Below, piece after piece: positions 21,428 through 28,991 of a stretch of 38,946 nucleotides of DNA. The notes below the pieces were generated by a model. That model did not search any database and had not been told where the DNA came from. It worked only from the letters and a program-made list of their open reading frames with translations. Every line of letters begins with the position of its first letter. Position 1 is the first letter of the stretch. Position numbers and translations under genes: made by a program. The stretch is from SpSt-77 sp049972045 (lineage in GTDB: Bacteria; Chloroflexota; Anaerolineae; B4-G1; DUEL01), in the NCBI GenBank assembly GCA_049972045.1, contig JBMFKS010000020.1, positions 1 to 38,946 of the forward strand, given 5' to 3'.

Positions 21428-23188
21428 TTACCCCCTCGCCGGATACCACTTCTGGAACCACGCGGTGAAGGCGAAGGCCGGGAGCAGGAGCAGGTTGCGC
21501 ACGATGGCCCAGAGCAACGCCTGTTCTGGCCGCGCGTGTCCCGCCAGTGCCAGAACGGCCATCAGCAAGTAGACCCACCCCCACACCGTGGTGATGATGG
21601 CGTTGGTGCGAAGAAAAACCGGCAGGTTCCAGAGGGCCGGCGGGTAAGACCATTTGGAATATTCAGCGGTGAACGGCCGCTCGGCGGCCAACGTCCCCAG
21701 CCAGATGCCCGCCAGCGCCAGATACCCCAGGACGTCCCCGTACTCGGTGAAGAACCGACTCCCCAGGAGCGTCGCCAGCCCCGCCAGCGCAAAGTACAGC
21801 GGCGTCCCCGTCTCCATCCAGGTGGGGCGGGCGAAGAGCCGCCGGTACCCCCAGATCAGCGCCCCCAGCAGAAGCGGCGCCCCCAGGCTGACCCACGGGC
21901 CCACACCGGGGATATTTGCCGTCGCCCAGTGGACGATCCAGGGGATAAACGCCACCGTCAGCCAGGCCATGCCCGGCAGACGGATGGGGCCCCGCTGGAC
22001 GGTCTCCTCCTGGGGCGGCGCGGCGGCAGGCTCCGGCGGCGGTTTCGGCCCCTCCGGGCCGGAGAAGAGGCTCCCCAGCCGCAGGAGCAGGCCGAAATCC
22101 CCCTCTACCCGATACAGCCCCTTCACGTAGGCGGCCTGCCCGCTCAACTCGTTCCGGGCGATCCGGAGCCCCACGTCCGCCGGAGTGTGAATCGTCATCG
22201 TGGGCTGGGAGACGGTCCCCTCATGGGCCGTGCAGCGGCCCTCCCGGATGCGCAGGACGTAGTTCCCCGGTTCGTCTCCCGTGACGACGAACTGGATGTC
22301 GGCTTGCAGGTCTCCGGCAGCCGCGGGGTTGAAAACGGTCGCCATGCCCAGAACGGCCTCCCGGCAGGTCCGGGGGCTCCCTCCGGGCTCCCCGGCGGGG
22401 AGCACGACGGGCGGGGAGAGGGAATCCTGCGGCGAGGTAGGGCAACTGCTGGCAGTTGCCCTGCGAAGAGAGTGAGGTCCAATCTGGCTGTCCCACCAGA
22501 GGTTGGCCATCTGCGCGTAGACCTCCGGCTCCGCCAGCGGAGTGTCCAGGACGGCCTGGGTCTCCCGCAGGATGTGCCCGTGGCGGACCAGTTCCTCCCC
22601 AGCCCGGCGGGCCGCGTCGGTGTACCAGCGGAGGCTGTCCCGCAGCATTTCCTGGGCCAGCAGTTCGCCCCCGGCGCAGAAGATCGTCGCCGCCAGTTCG
22701 GTATCGGGATTGTCGGTGAAGCGGCGGAAGGTCTCCACCAGCGCGGAGAAATGGTGGCGCTCCGGGAAGCCGCAGTTGGAGATGAGGACGACTTTCTGGC
22801 GGGGCGGGCCGTCGCTGTAGCGGGGCGGGTGGATGTAGTGGTCGCCCCGCCGGACAATGTGCGGGTCCAGGTCCGGCAGGTGCCGGTCCATAAAGTTCTT
22901 CATCAGCCCGCTGACGGTAAAGACGTAGAGGGGCGTGGCATAGACGACGACGTCGGCCCGGCGGAGTTCGGGGAGCAGGGCCGCTATGTCGTCCCTGTGG
23001 ACGCAGACGCCGGGGGTCTTCGTCCAGCAGGTGAAGCAACCCCGGCAGGGGTTGATCCTCAGGTCGGCCAGGTAGACGGTCTCCGTCTCCGCGCCGGCCG
23101 CCCGGGCGCCCTCCAGGAAGGGCTGGAGGATGCGGTCGGTGTTGCTGTGGCGGCCGCGCGGGCTTCCGTTGATCGCGAGAATGTACAT
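21428..23188 (-). CDS. Flavodoxin-fold Fe-S flavoprotein / SCP2 / membrane fusion protein
   Basis: A 586-residue three-part protein. Residues 1-215 are an NADPH-dependent FMN-reductase/flavodoxin-like domain, with AINGSPRGRHSNTDR at 5-19, the cysteine cluster C48, C51, C54 and C62, and ATPLYVFTVSG. Residues about 280-372 read like an SCP2 (sterol carrier) lipid-binding domain (MATVFNPAAAGDLQADIQF, PTMTIHTPADVGLRIA, YRVEGDFGLLLRL). After a Pro-rich linker, residues about 404-586 contain about six hydrophobic helices. The linker around 241-251 (LRRATASSCPT) is encoded by a REP-like palindrome, in frame. AGGAGG precedes ATG 23188. It starts 10 bases after the CrtI-like gene. I infer reduction of a lipid-soluble substrate at the membrane. 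The substrate is unknown. Confidence 0.8.
   Translation of the reverse strand: MYILAINGSPRGRHSNTDRILQPFLEGARAAGAETETVYLADLRINPCRGCFTCWTKTPGVCVHRDDIAALLPELRRADVVVYATPLYVFTVSGLMKNFMDRHLPDLDPHIVRRGDHYIHPPRYSDGPPRQKVVLISNCGFPERHHFSALVETFRRFTDNPDTELAATIFCAGGELLAQEMLRDSLRWYTDAARRAGEELVRHGHILRETQAVLDTPLAEPEVYAQMANLWWDSQIGPHSLRRATASSCPTSPQDSLSPPVVLPAGEPGGSPRTCREAVLGMATVFNPAAAGDLQADIQFVVTGDEPGNYVLRIREGRCTAHEGTVSQPTMTIHTPADVGLRIARNELSGQAAYVKGLYRVEGDFGLLLRLGSLFSGPEGPKPPPEPAAAPPQEETVQRGPIRLPGMAWLTVAFIPWIVHWATANIPGVGPWVSLGAPLLLGALIWGYRRLFARPTWMETGTPLYFALAGLATLLGSRFFTEYGDVLGYLALAGIWLGTLAAERPFTAEYSKWSYPPALWNLPVFLRTNAIITTVWGWVYLLMAVLALAGHARPEQALLWAIVRNLLLLPAFAFTAWFQKWYPARG
22439..22462. repeat. REP-like palindrome inside coding sequence
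   Basis: AGGGCAACTG-CTGG-CAGTTGCCCT, a copy of the family found in the two MITEs. It is read without frameshift as part of the linker between the flavodoxin and SCP2 domains. Confidence 0.8.
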
Positions 23189-23198
23189 CGGAGCCTCC

Positions 23199-24728
23199 TC
23201 ACGTCTCACGGATTGTATGGTGTATTCCGTTGATGGTGACGAATTTCCGGCCGTCACGGTGGCACATCATCTGGACGGCCCAGCGGGCGGTGATGAGGGC
23301 CGTGGGCAGGCCGCCGCCGGGCATCGTCCAATGGCCGGCCATGTAGAAATTCTTCAGGCCCGGCAACGTCTGCGGTGCCCGGATGTTGGCGTTCTGGGGG
23401 GTGAGCAGCCAGCCCTCAAAGGACGCCCGCCAGTTGCCAGTGTAGCGCTCAAAGGTGACCGGCGTGGCGACGTCGGTCATCTCCACCGACGCGGCCAGGC
23501 CGGGGAACCGGTCCTCCAGAGCCGCTACCACTCCCTCGGCAATGCGCGCTTTCTCGGACCGGTACTCCTGGGGGGTCTCATAGAGCCGCTTCCAGTAGCC
23601 GTAATCGGTGTTGAAGAGCACGGTCAACACGGTCTTCCCCGGCGGAGCCAGGGTGGGGTCAAAGTTGTACGGGTGGACCAGCAGGCGCTTCTCCTCCTGC
23701 GGGCCAACGCGAATCGGACGCTTCACGGGAATGTCCAGCCCGACGACCAGGTGGGGCAGGTCGTCAAAGGTCCGGCGGACACCCAGGGCGACGAAGACCA
23801 GGGGCGGGAAAAGGGGCATCTCGTAGAGGCGGCGGATCCGGTCGTCCGCATACCGTCCCTCCAGCATCCCGAAGATCGTCGTGTAGCCATCAGCGGCGGA
23901 GATGACCGCGTCGGCGAAGTGCTGGCTCCCCTCCTCCAGTTCCACGCCAACGGCCCGGTCGTTCTGAACCAGAATCCGACGCACCCGGGCGCGGTAGGTG
24001 ATCTCGCCGCCCAGGTCCCGATAGCGCCGCTCTATGCTCCGGGCGAACTCCAGCGAGCCACCGAGGGGGTATCCGGCCTCCCGATGGTGGATCCAGGCCA
24101 TCGTCATCAGGAGGAAGAACAGGGAAAACGAGGGGTACCAGGCTCTCAGGAGGAGGTCCCGAAGGGAGCCGTTTTTCAGGCGGGCGGCGAAGTCGGCGAG
24201 AGAGAGGGCCGTCCACCGGCGCATCAGGCCCATATACGGGGCCATCTGGCGCAATATCCGGATGCCGTCTACGGGGCCGTAGAGTTTCGGTGGCTTATCC
24301 AGCGGCTGCTGGAAGTGGGTGAGCCGCCGCGCGGCCCCAACAAACTCGCGGATGGGTTCAGCGTCCTCCGGCGCCCACTCCAGCCAGTGCTCCTCCAGGG
24401 CGTCCAGGTCGGTGGGGTAGCGGAGCAGCCGCCCATCCTCCGTCTCGTAGCGGGAGAATTCTTCCGCATAGCGGAACTCCTTTCCCTGGACAGCGCCCAC
24501 CTCTTCCCAGAGGCGGTAGAAGGGGGATGTGGGGGCGGAGCCGACAAGCCAGTGGATGCATCCGTTGACGGTGTACCCTTGGCGCGTCCAGGACGTACAC
24601 AGACCACCGGGTATCGTGTGCATCTCAAAGATGTGGGTGCGGTAGCCGTTCATCCGGGCGTAGCAACCGGCGGAGAGGCCGGCGACGCCCGCGCCGATGA
24701 TGATGACAGAGCGTGTAGACTCAGCCAT
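23199..24728 (-). CDS. CrtI/phytoene-desaturase-like FAD oxidoreductase
   Basis: A 509-residue flavoprotein of the phytoene desaturase/carotenoid isomerase/retinol saturase superfamily. The N-terminal Rossmann motif is VIIIGAGVAGLSAGCYARMNG, followed by GGLCTSWTRQGYTVNGCIHW. The C-terminal FAD motif is FYMAGHWTMPGGGLPTALITARWAV. Family members desaturate, saturate or isomerise isoprenoid chains at membranes. No phytoene synthase or other carotenoid gene is near. The partner 10 bases downstream is the flavodoxin-SCP2-membrane fusion. The last residues (INGIHHTIRET) derive from a GTATTCCG-type repeat. The PadR gene upstream on the same strand may control it. Confidence 0.85.
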   Translation of the reverse strand: MAESTRSVIIIGAGVAGLSAGCYARMNGYRTHIFEMHTIPGGLCTSWTRQGYTVNGCIHWLVGSAPTSPFYRLWEEVGAVQGKEFRYAEEFSRYETEDGRLLRYPTDLDALEEHWLEWAPEDAEPIREFVGAARRLTHFQQPLDKPPKLYGPVDGIRILRQMAPYMGLMRRWTALSLADFAARLKNGSLRDLLLRAWYPSFSLFFLLMTMAWIHHREAGYPLGGSLEFARSIERRYRDLGGEITYRARVRRILVQNDRAVGVELEEGSQHFADAVISAADGYTTIFGMLEGRYADDRIRRLYEMPLFPPLVFVALGVRRTFDDLPHLVVGLDIPVKRPIRVGPQEEKRLLVHPYNFDPTLAPPGKTVLTVLFNTDYGYWKRLYETPQEYRSEKARIAEGVVAALEDRFPGLAASVEMTDVATPVTFERYTGNWRASFEGWLLTPQNANIRAPQTLPGLKNFYMAGHWTMPGGGLPTALITARWAVQMMCHRDGRKFVTINGIHHTIRET

Positions 24729-24775
24729 TATTCCTCCTTCAGCAGACTTTATGGGATGCGAAAGAACGATACAGT

Positions 24776-24818
24776 CTAACAGCCTGCGCCACGGCTAACA
24801 GCCTATATCACGCAGGCT
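24776..24818. promoter_or_regulatory. Possible operator cluster upstream of the CrtI-like gene
   Basis: CTAACAGCCT occurs twice (24776-24785 and 24795-24804), and AGCCTGCG/CGCAGGCT form an inverted pair (24781-24788 and 24811-24818). They lie about 50-90 bases before the start codon. A regulator site or mRNA stem is possible. The protein that would bind is unknown. Confidence 0.4.
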
Positions 24819-24849
24819 AATACCAAGCGTGTTTATTTCGGCCATTTTC

Positions 24850-24965
24850 GCCTGGCGGTAAACCGCCAGGCTCAACCCGGCGAAGCCCCCCTTCGGGGCG
24901 CGGCCCAGGGGGCCCAAAAAGCCCGAAGGGCTTCGCATTCTGAGCCCGGACGTTTACGTCCGGGC
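24850..24965. repeat. Hairpin array, possible IS200/IS605-type remnant
   Basis: Two perfect 9-bp hairpins mark the ends: GCCTGGCGG-TAAA-CCGCCAGGC (24850-24871) and GCCCGGACG-TTTA-CGTCCGGGC (24944-24965). Between them are GCCCC/GGGGC and AAGCCC/GGGCTT stems. The 421-base space between the CrtI-like and padR genes has no credible gene. Beyond 24965 it contains TGCCGAAATCAATTTCGGC-like and TCCGTG repeats. The end hairpins recall the subterminal hairpins of IS200/IS605 elements, an inference only. Confidence 0.5.
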
Positions 24966-25149
24966 GATCTTTTGTGGGCGCAGCGCTCCCTCACCGCGGT
25001 ATGGGGTGAGCAACTCGTAAAAGTGTCAGGTAGCCACCTGCCGAAATCAATTTCGGCTTACCTTGGCTCAAACCCATCGTTTTCCGCGTTGATCCGTGCT
25101 GTCCGTGTTCGTCCGTGTGCCAGGGGTGAAAAAGGAGAAGCCCGGATTT

Positions 25150-25692
25150 TTAAAGATTCCTGATGTTGCGGATGGCCTCCTCGGCCCACTCCAGCGCGGC
25201 GCGGGTGAGACGGATGCCGTAGTCCAGCGTCAGCGCCCAGAAAAAGACCTCGCGCGGGGATTGGATCGCCTCGGCATAGTGGGCGGCTTCCTGGGGAATC
25301 CGCGCGTACGCCTCCAGCCGGGCCCGCAGGCCGGCCGCATACGCCTCCAGCAGGGCGACGGCCTCTTCGTCGGTCAGTCCTCCGGCAAAGAAGACCTTGA
25401 CCAGCAGTGGAATCCGGGGGTCATCCGGGTCGGTGGGCGTGCGCAGCCAGCGGCGCAGTTCCTCCCGCCCCGCGTCGGTGATGTGGTAGACCTTGCGGTT
25501 GGGCCGGTCCTCCTGCGGGACCACCTCCACCGTCACCCAGCCCTGGTGCATTAACTCCTTCAGCGTGCGGTAAATCTGGGCCTGGTCGGCGGGCCAGAAG
25601 TGGCGGACGGAGGTGTCAAAGGCCTTTTTCAGGTCGTAGCCGGTCATCGGGGCGTAGTTCAGGAAACCGAGAATGGCGTGAGGCAGGGACAT
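25150..25692 (-). CDS. PadR-family transcriptional regulator
   Basis: A 180-residue PadR-type winged-helix repressor. The N-terminal domain (HAILGFLNYAPMTGYDLKKAFD, WPADQAQIYRTLKELMHQGWV, RKVYHITDAGREELRRWL) is classical, and the C-terminal helices (Vir_C-like) form the dimer. AGGAG is 5 bases before the ATG. A palindrome ATATGA-N4-TCATAT overlaps its own -10 region, so autorepression is likely. It lies 421 bases upstream of the CrtI-like gene on the same strand and is a candidate regulator of that pair. The inducing ligand is unknown. Confidence 0.92.
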   Translation of the reverse strand: MSLPHAILGFLNYAPMTGYDLKKAFDTSVRHFWPADQAQIYRTLKELMHQGWVTVEVVPQEDRPNRKVYHITDAGREELRRWLRTPTDPDDPRIPLLVKVFFAGGLTDEEAVALLEAYAAGLRARLEAYARIPQEAAHYAEAIQSPREVFFWALTLDYGIRLTRAALEWAEEAIRNIRNL

Positions 25693-25724
25693 CGCATCTC
25701 CTGTTTGTGTTTGACTTGTCCAAT

Positions 25725-25740
25725 ATATGACTGGTCATAT
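25725..25740. promoter_or_regulatory. Likely PadR operator
   Basis: ATATGACTGGTCATAT is an inverted repeat with 6-bp arms and a 4-bp centre, immediately next to the -10 of the padR promoter. Its position fits autorepression. Confidence 0.6.
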
Positions 25741-25767
25741 TATATCACAGACCGCGAGTTTCGTCAA
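25739..25767 (-). promoter_or_regulatory. Sigma-70 promoter of padR
   Basis: On the minus strand TTGACG (25767-25762), a 17-base spacer, and TATAAT (25744-25739), about 46 bases before the start codon. Confidence 0.8.
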
Positions 25768-25868
25768 GGTCTGGGAAGAGGATTGCGGGGTGGGCGGACG
25801 GGTACGAAGGGCCGCGCCCGGTCTGGATCCCGGGTGGGCTGACCGAGAGGGACGATGGGCCGGGGTTG

Positions 25869-26498
25869 TCAGTCTGTCAGGGGCAGGAGGTGTGCGGCGT
25901 CGTTGAGCGCCAAGAGGGAGGCCCGACCGTTCTCCACCAGGAGCCGCGTGAGCGTACAGTGCCCCAGTTCATACCCCCACCACTGGCTCATCTGGTCCGG
26001 GAGCAGACCGGCCAGCATGGCCCGCAGGGTGCCGCCGTGGGCGACGATGAGAACGGTTCCCTCCCGGTGGCGGGAGAGGATCTCGTTGCAGGCGGCGCTG
26101 ACTCGACGGAAGAAGTCGGAGCGGCGCTCGCCCCCGGGCCAGGCAAACTCCCCATCCGTCCGGTCCCGCCAGCGCTCGTAGAGGTCGGGGTATTGGGTCT
26201 TCATCTCCTCCAGGGTCACCCCGTCCATATCGCCGAAGTTGATCTCCCGCAGGTCGTCCAGCGGGACGGGTTTCAGGCCCAGCGCCTGCCCGATGACCTC
26301 CGCCGTCCGGCGGGCGCGGGGTAGGGGGCTGGTGTAGAGGGCGACGGCGTCGGTCACCTCGGCGGCCAGGCGGCGGGCGGCAGCCTCTGCCTGGGCCTCC
26401 CCCCGGTCGGTCAGCGGGGTGTCGTTCCACCCCACCCAGCGCCGCTGTACGTTGGCGACAGTCTCCGCGTGACGGATGAGGATGAGTTGCAGAGGCAT
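25869..26498 (-). CDS. Histidine phosphatase family protein
   Basis: A 209-residue member of the phosphoglycerate-mutase-like histidine phosphatases. The catalytic RHAET motif has R9 and H10. SPLPRARRTAE, the acidic LREINFGDMDG and the second histidine in VAHGGTLRAML complete the active site. Such enzymes act on small phosphate esters, including the cobalamin precursor (CobC) or sugar phosphates. Context with nth and gmk does not narrow this. It starts one base after the nth stop, with GAGG upstream, and is the last gene of the gmk-nth run. Confidence 0.9.
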   Translation of the reverse strand: MPLQLILIRHAETVANVQRRWVGWNDTPLTDRGEAQAEAAARRLAAEVTDAVALYTSPLPRARRTAEVIGQALGLKPVPLDDLREINFGDMDGVTLEEMKTQYPDLYERWRDRTDGEFAWPGGERRSDFFRRVSAACNEILSRHREGTVLIVAHGGTLRAMLAGLLPDQMSQWWGYELGHCTLTRLLVENGRASLLALNDAAHLLPLTD

Positions 26499-26499
26499 G

Positions 26500-27159
26500 T
26501 TACCTCGCCGGTTCCTGCCGGTAGAAGTCGCAATCGTCCCGCAGGGCGCAGCGCCCGCATTCCGGGTTGCGGGGATGGCAGACGTCCCGTCCCAGCGCGA
26601 TGAGGTTCAGATGGAGCGGGTAGTACAGTTCGGGCGGGATCATCGCCTCCAGGAGCGCATGGGCTTGCTCCCGGGTGGCCCGCGCGGGGATCAGCCCCAG
26701 CCGTCGGGAGACCCGGTGGATGTGGGTGTCCACGGGGAAGGCGGGGCGGCCAAAGGCGAAGAGGAGGAGAATGGCCGCCGTCTTGGGGCCGACGCCGGGG
26801 ATGGAGAGGAGCCAGGCTCGCGCCTCTTCCAGCGGCATGTCAGCCAGAAAGTCCAGGGAGAACCCGCCCCGTTCCGCCCAGATGCGCCGCAGCGTCTCCT
26901 GGATGCGCGGGGCCTTGGTGGGTGCCAGTCCCGCCGGACGGATCGCCGCGATCAGGTCTTCCAGCGGGGCGTCCCGGACGGCCTCCCAGGTGGGAAACCG
27001 TTCCCGTAACCGCTGGTACGCCCGGTCCCGATTGAGGTCGTTGGTGTTCTGGGAGAGGATGGTGGAGACGAGGACTGCCAGGGGGTCGCGTGGCGTCCAC
27101 TGCGGCTCGCCGTACTCCGAAACCAGTCGTTGGTGGATGCGAAGAATCCGGTCGGTCAT
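26500..27159 (-). CDS. nth: Endonuclease III-like DNA glycosylase/AP lyase
   Basis: A base-excision-repair enzyme of 219 residues that removes oxidised pyrimidines. The helix-hairpin-helix IPGVGPKTAAILLLF carries the catalytic Lys, VDTHIHRVSRRLG carries the catalytic Asp, and the C-terminal CHPRNPECGRCALRDDC gives the C-x6-C-x2-C-x5-C iron-sulfur loop. The ATG at 27159 (MTDRILR) is preferred to the GTG at 27177, which lies in a REP-like palindrome. A short gap separates it from gmk. Confidence 0.93.
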   Translation of the reverse strand: MTDRILRIHQRLVSEYGEPQWTPRDPLAVLVSTILSQNTNDLNRDRAYQRLRERFPTWEAVRDAPLEDLIAAIRPAGLAPTKAPRIQETLRRIWAERGGFSLDFLADMPLEEARAWLLSIPGVGPKTAAILLLFAFGRPAFPVDTHIHRVSRRLGLIPARATREQAHALLEAMIPPELYYPLHLNLIALGRDVCHPRNPECGRCALRDDCDFYRQEPAR

Positions 27160-27170
27160 AATTGGCTGGG

Positions 27171-27192
27171 AGACCACTGCGAGCAGTTGTCT
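27171..27192. repeat. REP-like palindrome between gmk and nth
   Basis: AGACCACTGC-GA-GCAGTTGTCT, a degenerate copy of the GGGCAACTGC family. It overlaps the gmk stop codon at 27191. Confidence 0.5.
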
Positions 27193-27799
27193 ACAGTTCT
27201 ACCCGACGCGGGTGGACCCGACAGTGTTCCGCCTCCGCGATGGCCGCGATCTGGGCCACGGCGCGGTCCAGTTCCCCTTCCCGGTTGACGACCACGTAGT
27301 CAAACTCCTGCATGCGACTCATCTCCCACTCAATTTTCCCGATGCGCTCGGCCAGTTTTTCCGGGGATTCGGTACCGCGCCCCTTCAGGCGGCGCACCAG
27401 TTCATCTTTAGATTCGGCGGTCAGAAAGATGAGCACCGCCTCTGGAGCCAGTTGACGGATAGTCGCCGCCCCCTGCACGTCCACCCTTATGACCACGTCC
27501 TTGCCGGACGCGAAGGCATCCCGGACCTGCTGTTTGGGGACCCCTTTATGCTCCCCGTAGACGACCGCATGTTCCAGCAGTTCCCCTTCCCGTTCCAGGC
27601 GCAGGAACTCCTCGGTGGAGAGGAAGAAGTAATCCACCCCGTGGACCTCGCCGGGGCGAGGGGGCCGGTCGGTGGCGGTGACGACGAAGTGGAAGGGGTA
27701 GCCCAACTCCTTCATCCGCCGCAGGACGGAGTCCTTCCCGACCCCGGGCGGCCCGGAGATGACGATGAGAAGCGGGTAGCGAGGAGGTATCCAGGTCAT
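27191..27799 (-). CDS. gmk: Guanylate kinase
   Basis: A 202-residue kinase converting GMP to GDP. The P-loop is SGPPGVGKDS (15-24). TATDRPPRPGEVHGVDYFFLS and the lid GRGTESPEKLAERI are family features. The P-loop has Asp where GKS/T is usual (GKD), an uncommon but tolerated variant. AAGGAAGG lies 4 bases before the ATG. It is the first gene of a minus-strand gmk-nth-phosphatase run. The promoter region is shared with the divergent FmdB-like gene. Confidence 0.92.
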   Translation of the reverse strand: MTWIPPRYPLLIVISGPPGVGKDSVLRRMKELGYPFHFVVTATDRPPRPGEVHGVDYFFLSTEEFLRLEREGELLEHAVVYGEHKGVPKQQVRDAFASGKDVVIRVDVQGAATIRQLAPEAVLIFLTAESKDELVRRLKGRGTESPEKLAERIGKIEWEMSRMQEFDYVVVNREGELDRAVAQIAAIAEAEHCRVHPRRVEL

Positions 27800-27800
27800 C

Positions 27801-27829
27801 TTGCCTTCCTTATCAGAGAACGGTATAAT
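27801..27829 (+). promoter_or_regulatory. Possible promoter of the FmdB-like gene
   Basis: TTGCCT (27801-27806), a 17-base spacer and TATAAT (27824-27829). The -10 is perfect and the -35 partial. The start codon follows about 86 bases later, after a repeat. Confidence 0.55.
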
Positions 27830-27830
27830 T

Positions 27831-27887
27831 CACCGCAGGAGGGGGAGAACACAGGGAATTGTATATTTCTTTGCATTCTTTGCGGTG
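27831..27887. repeat. ACCGCAGAG-family element, degenerate
   Basis: CACCGCA (27831-27837) and TGCGGTG (27881-27887) are inverted around an AT-rich centre. The right half reads TTTCTTTGCATTCTTTGCGG. The architecture matches the elements at 21372 and 32148. Confidence 0.55.
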
Positions 27888-27914
27888 AGAAAAACGAGTC
27901 CGGAGGAGATAGAG

Positions 27915-28316
27915 ATGCCCGTTTACGAGTATCGCTGCCACGACTGTCGTCGTCGTGTTTCCATTTTCTGGCGGACGTTTTCCGAAGCCCAGAGCGGGAC
28001 GCCGGTCTGTCCCCACTGCGGGGGCACGAACCTGACCCGCCTGATCTCCCGCGTGCGGGTGGTCCGCTCCGAAGAGAGCCGCCTGGAGTCGCTGGCCGAC
28101 GACTCGTTCCTCTCCGACTGGGACGAAAAGGACCCCCGTTCGCTGGCGCGGATGATGCGCCGGATGGCGGACGAGGTGGGGGAAGACCTGGGGCCGGAGT
28201 TTGAGGAAGTCGTCGGGCGACTGGAGGCGGGGGAGAGCCCCGAGGAGATAGAGAAGGCTATGCCGGAACTGATGGGGGAAGAGGGCGGAGAGGGAGACAT
28301 TGGCGAAGAATTATAA
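27915..28316 (+). CDS. FmdB-family zinc ribbon protein
   Basis: A 133-residue protein with an N-terminal FmdB/CxxC-CxxC zinc ribbon: MPVYEYRCHDC (C8, C11) and CPHCGGTNLTRLIS (C32, C35). The rest is acidic and helical (MMRRMADEVGEDLGPEFEEVVGRLEAGESPEEIEKAMPELMGE), more extended than minimal FmdB proteins. The function of the family is not established, and a regulatory or metal-handling role is assumed. GGAGGAG precedes ATG 27915. Its last 6 bases overlap the 3' end of the convergent tmk. Confidence 0.8.
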   Translation: MPVYEYRCHDCRRRVSIFWRTFSEAQSGTPVCPHCGGTNLTRLISRVRVVRSEESRLESLADDSFLSDWDEKDPRSLARMMRRMADEVGEDLGPEFEEVVGRLEAGESPEEIEKAMPELMGEEGGEGDIGEEL

Positions 28317-28949
28317 CGCCGGAGGGGCCTGCCCTCCTGTCCAGCGCGCCTTCAGGAGGGCGCGCAGGTCCGCCTGCACCGCTTCCACGGGGCGGGCGGC
28401 ATCCACCACGACCCACCGCCGGGGCTCCTGACCGGCCAGTTCCAGATAGCCGGCCCGCACCCGGCGGTGGAAATCCACCGTCTCCTGATCCAGACGGTTC
28501 CACTCTCCACCTCCCCTCTGGCGGCGGGCCAACCCCTCTTCCGGTGAAATGTCCAGGCAGAAGGTCAGGTCGGGGGTCAGGCCGCCGGTTGCCAGATGGA
28601 GGACCCGTCGCAGCGCCTCCAGGTCCAGCCCGCGCCCGTAGCCCTGGTAGGCCAGGGTGCTATCGGCGTAGCGGTCGCAGAGGACGGTCTGGCCGGCGGT
28701 CAGCGCGGGCCGGATGACCTCTGCCACCAGTTGGGCGCGAGCGGCGCAGTACAGGAAGACCTCCGTCCAGGGGGCCATCCCGGTATGGGCGGGGTCGTGG
28801 AGGACGTCCCGGATCCGCTCGCCGATGGCTGTCCCTCCCGGCTCCCGGACCAGGACGACCGGGTAGCCCTGCTCCTGGAGCCACCCGGCCAGCAAGCGGG
28901 CCTGGGTCGTTTTGCCGCTGCCGTCGGGTCCTTCCAGCGTGATGAACAT
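28311..28949 (-). CDS. tmk: Thymidylate kinase
   Basis: A 212-residue dTMP kinase needed for dTTP synthesis. The P-loop is EGPDGSGKTT (6-15), followed by VREPGGTAIGERIR and the CDRYADSTLAYQGYGR motif. The lid RQRGGGEWNRLDQE is present. ATG 28949 (MFITLEGPDG) matches the family start. An upstream in-frame ATG would add 11 unlikely residues. It lies 42 bases after the MNT gene in a minus-strand run headed by the R3H ATPase. Confidence 0.94.
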   Translation of the reverse strand: MFITLEGPDGSGKTTQARLLAGWLQEQGYPVVLVREPGGTAIGERIRDVLHDPAHTGMAPWTEVFLYCAARAQLVAEVIRPALTAGQTVLCDRYADSTLAYQGYGRGLDLEALRRVLHLATGGLTPDLTFCLDISPEEGLARRQRGGGEWNRLDQETVDFHRRVRAGYLELAGQEPRRWVVVDAARPVEAVQADLRALLKARWTGGQAPPAL

Positions 28950-28991
28950 CGCGCGACACCCTATTGCCTGGAGGAGGGGCAAGCCCTGCCT

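Noticed and set aside
21416..24779. Two long plus-strand open frames opposite the flavodoxin-SCP2 and CrtI-like genes
   Set aside because: Shadows of genes with clear domain motifs on the minus strand.
24972..25163. A small plus-strand open frame in the space between the CrtI-like gene and padR
   Set aside because: It runs through TCCGTG and GCCGAAAT repeat scraps, has no ribosome site and no family resemblance.
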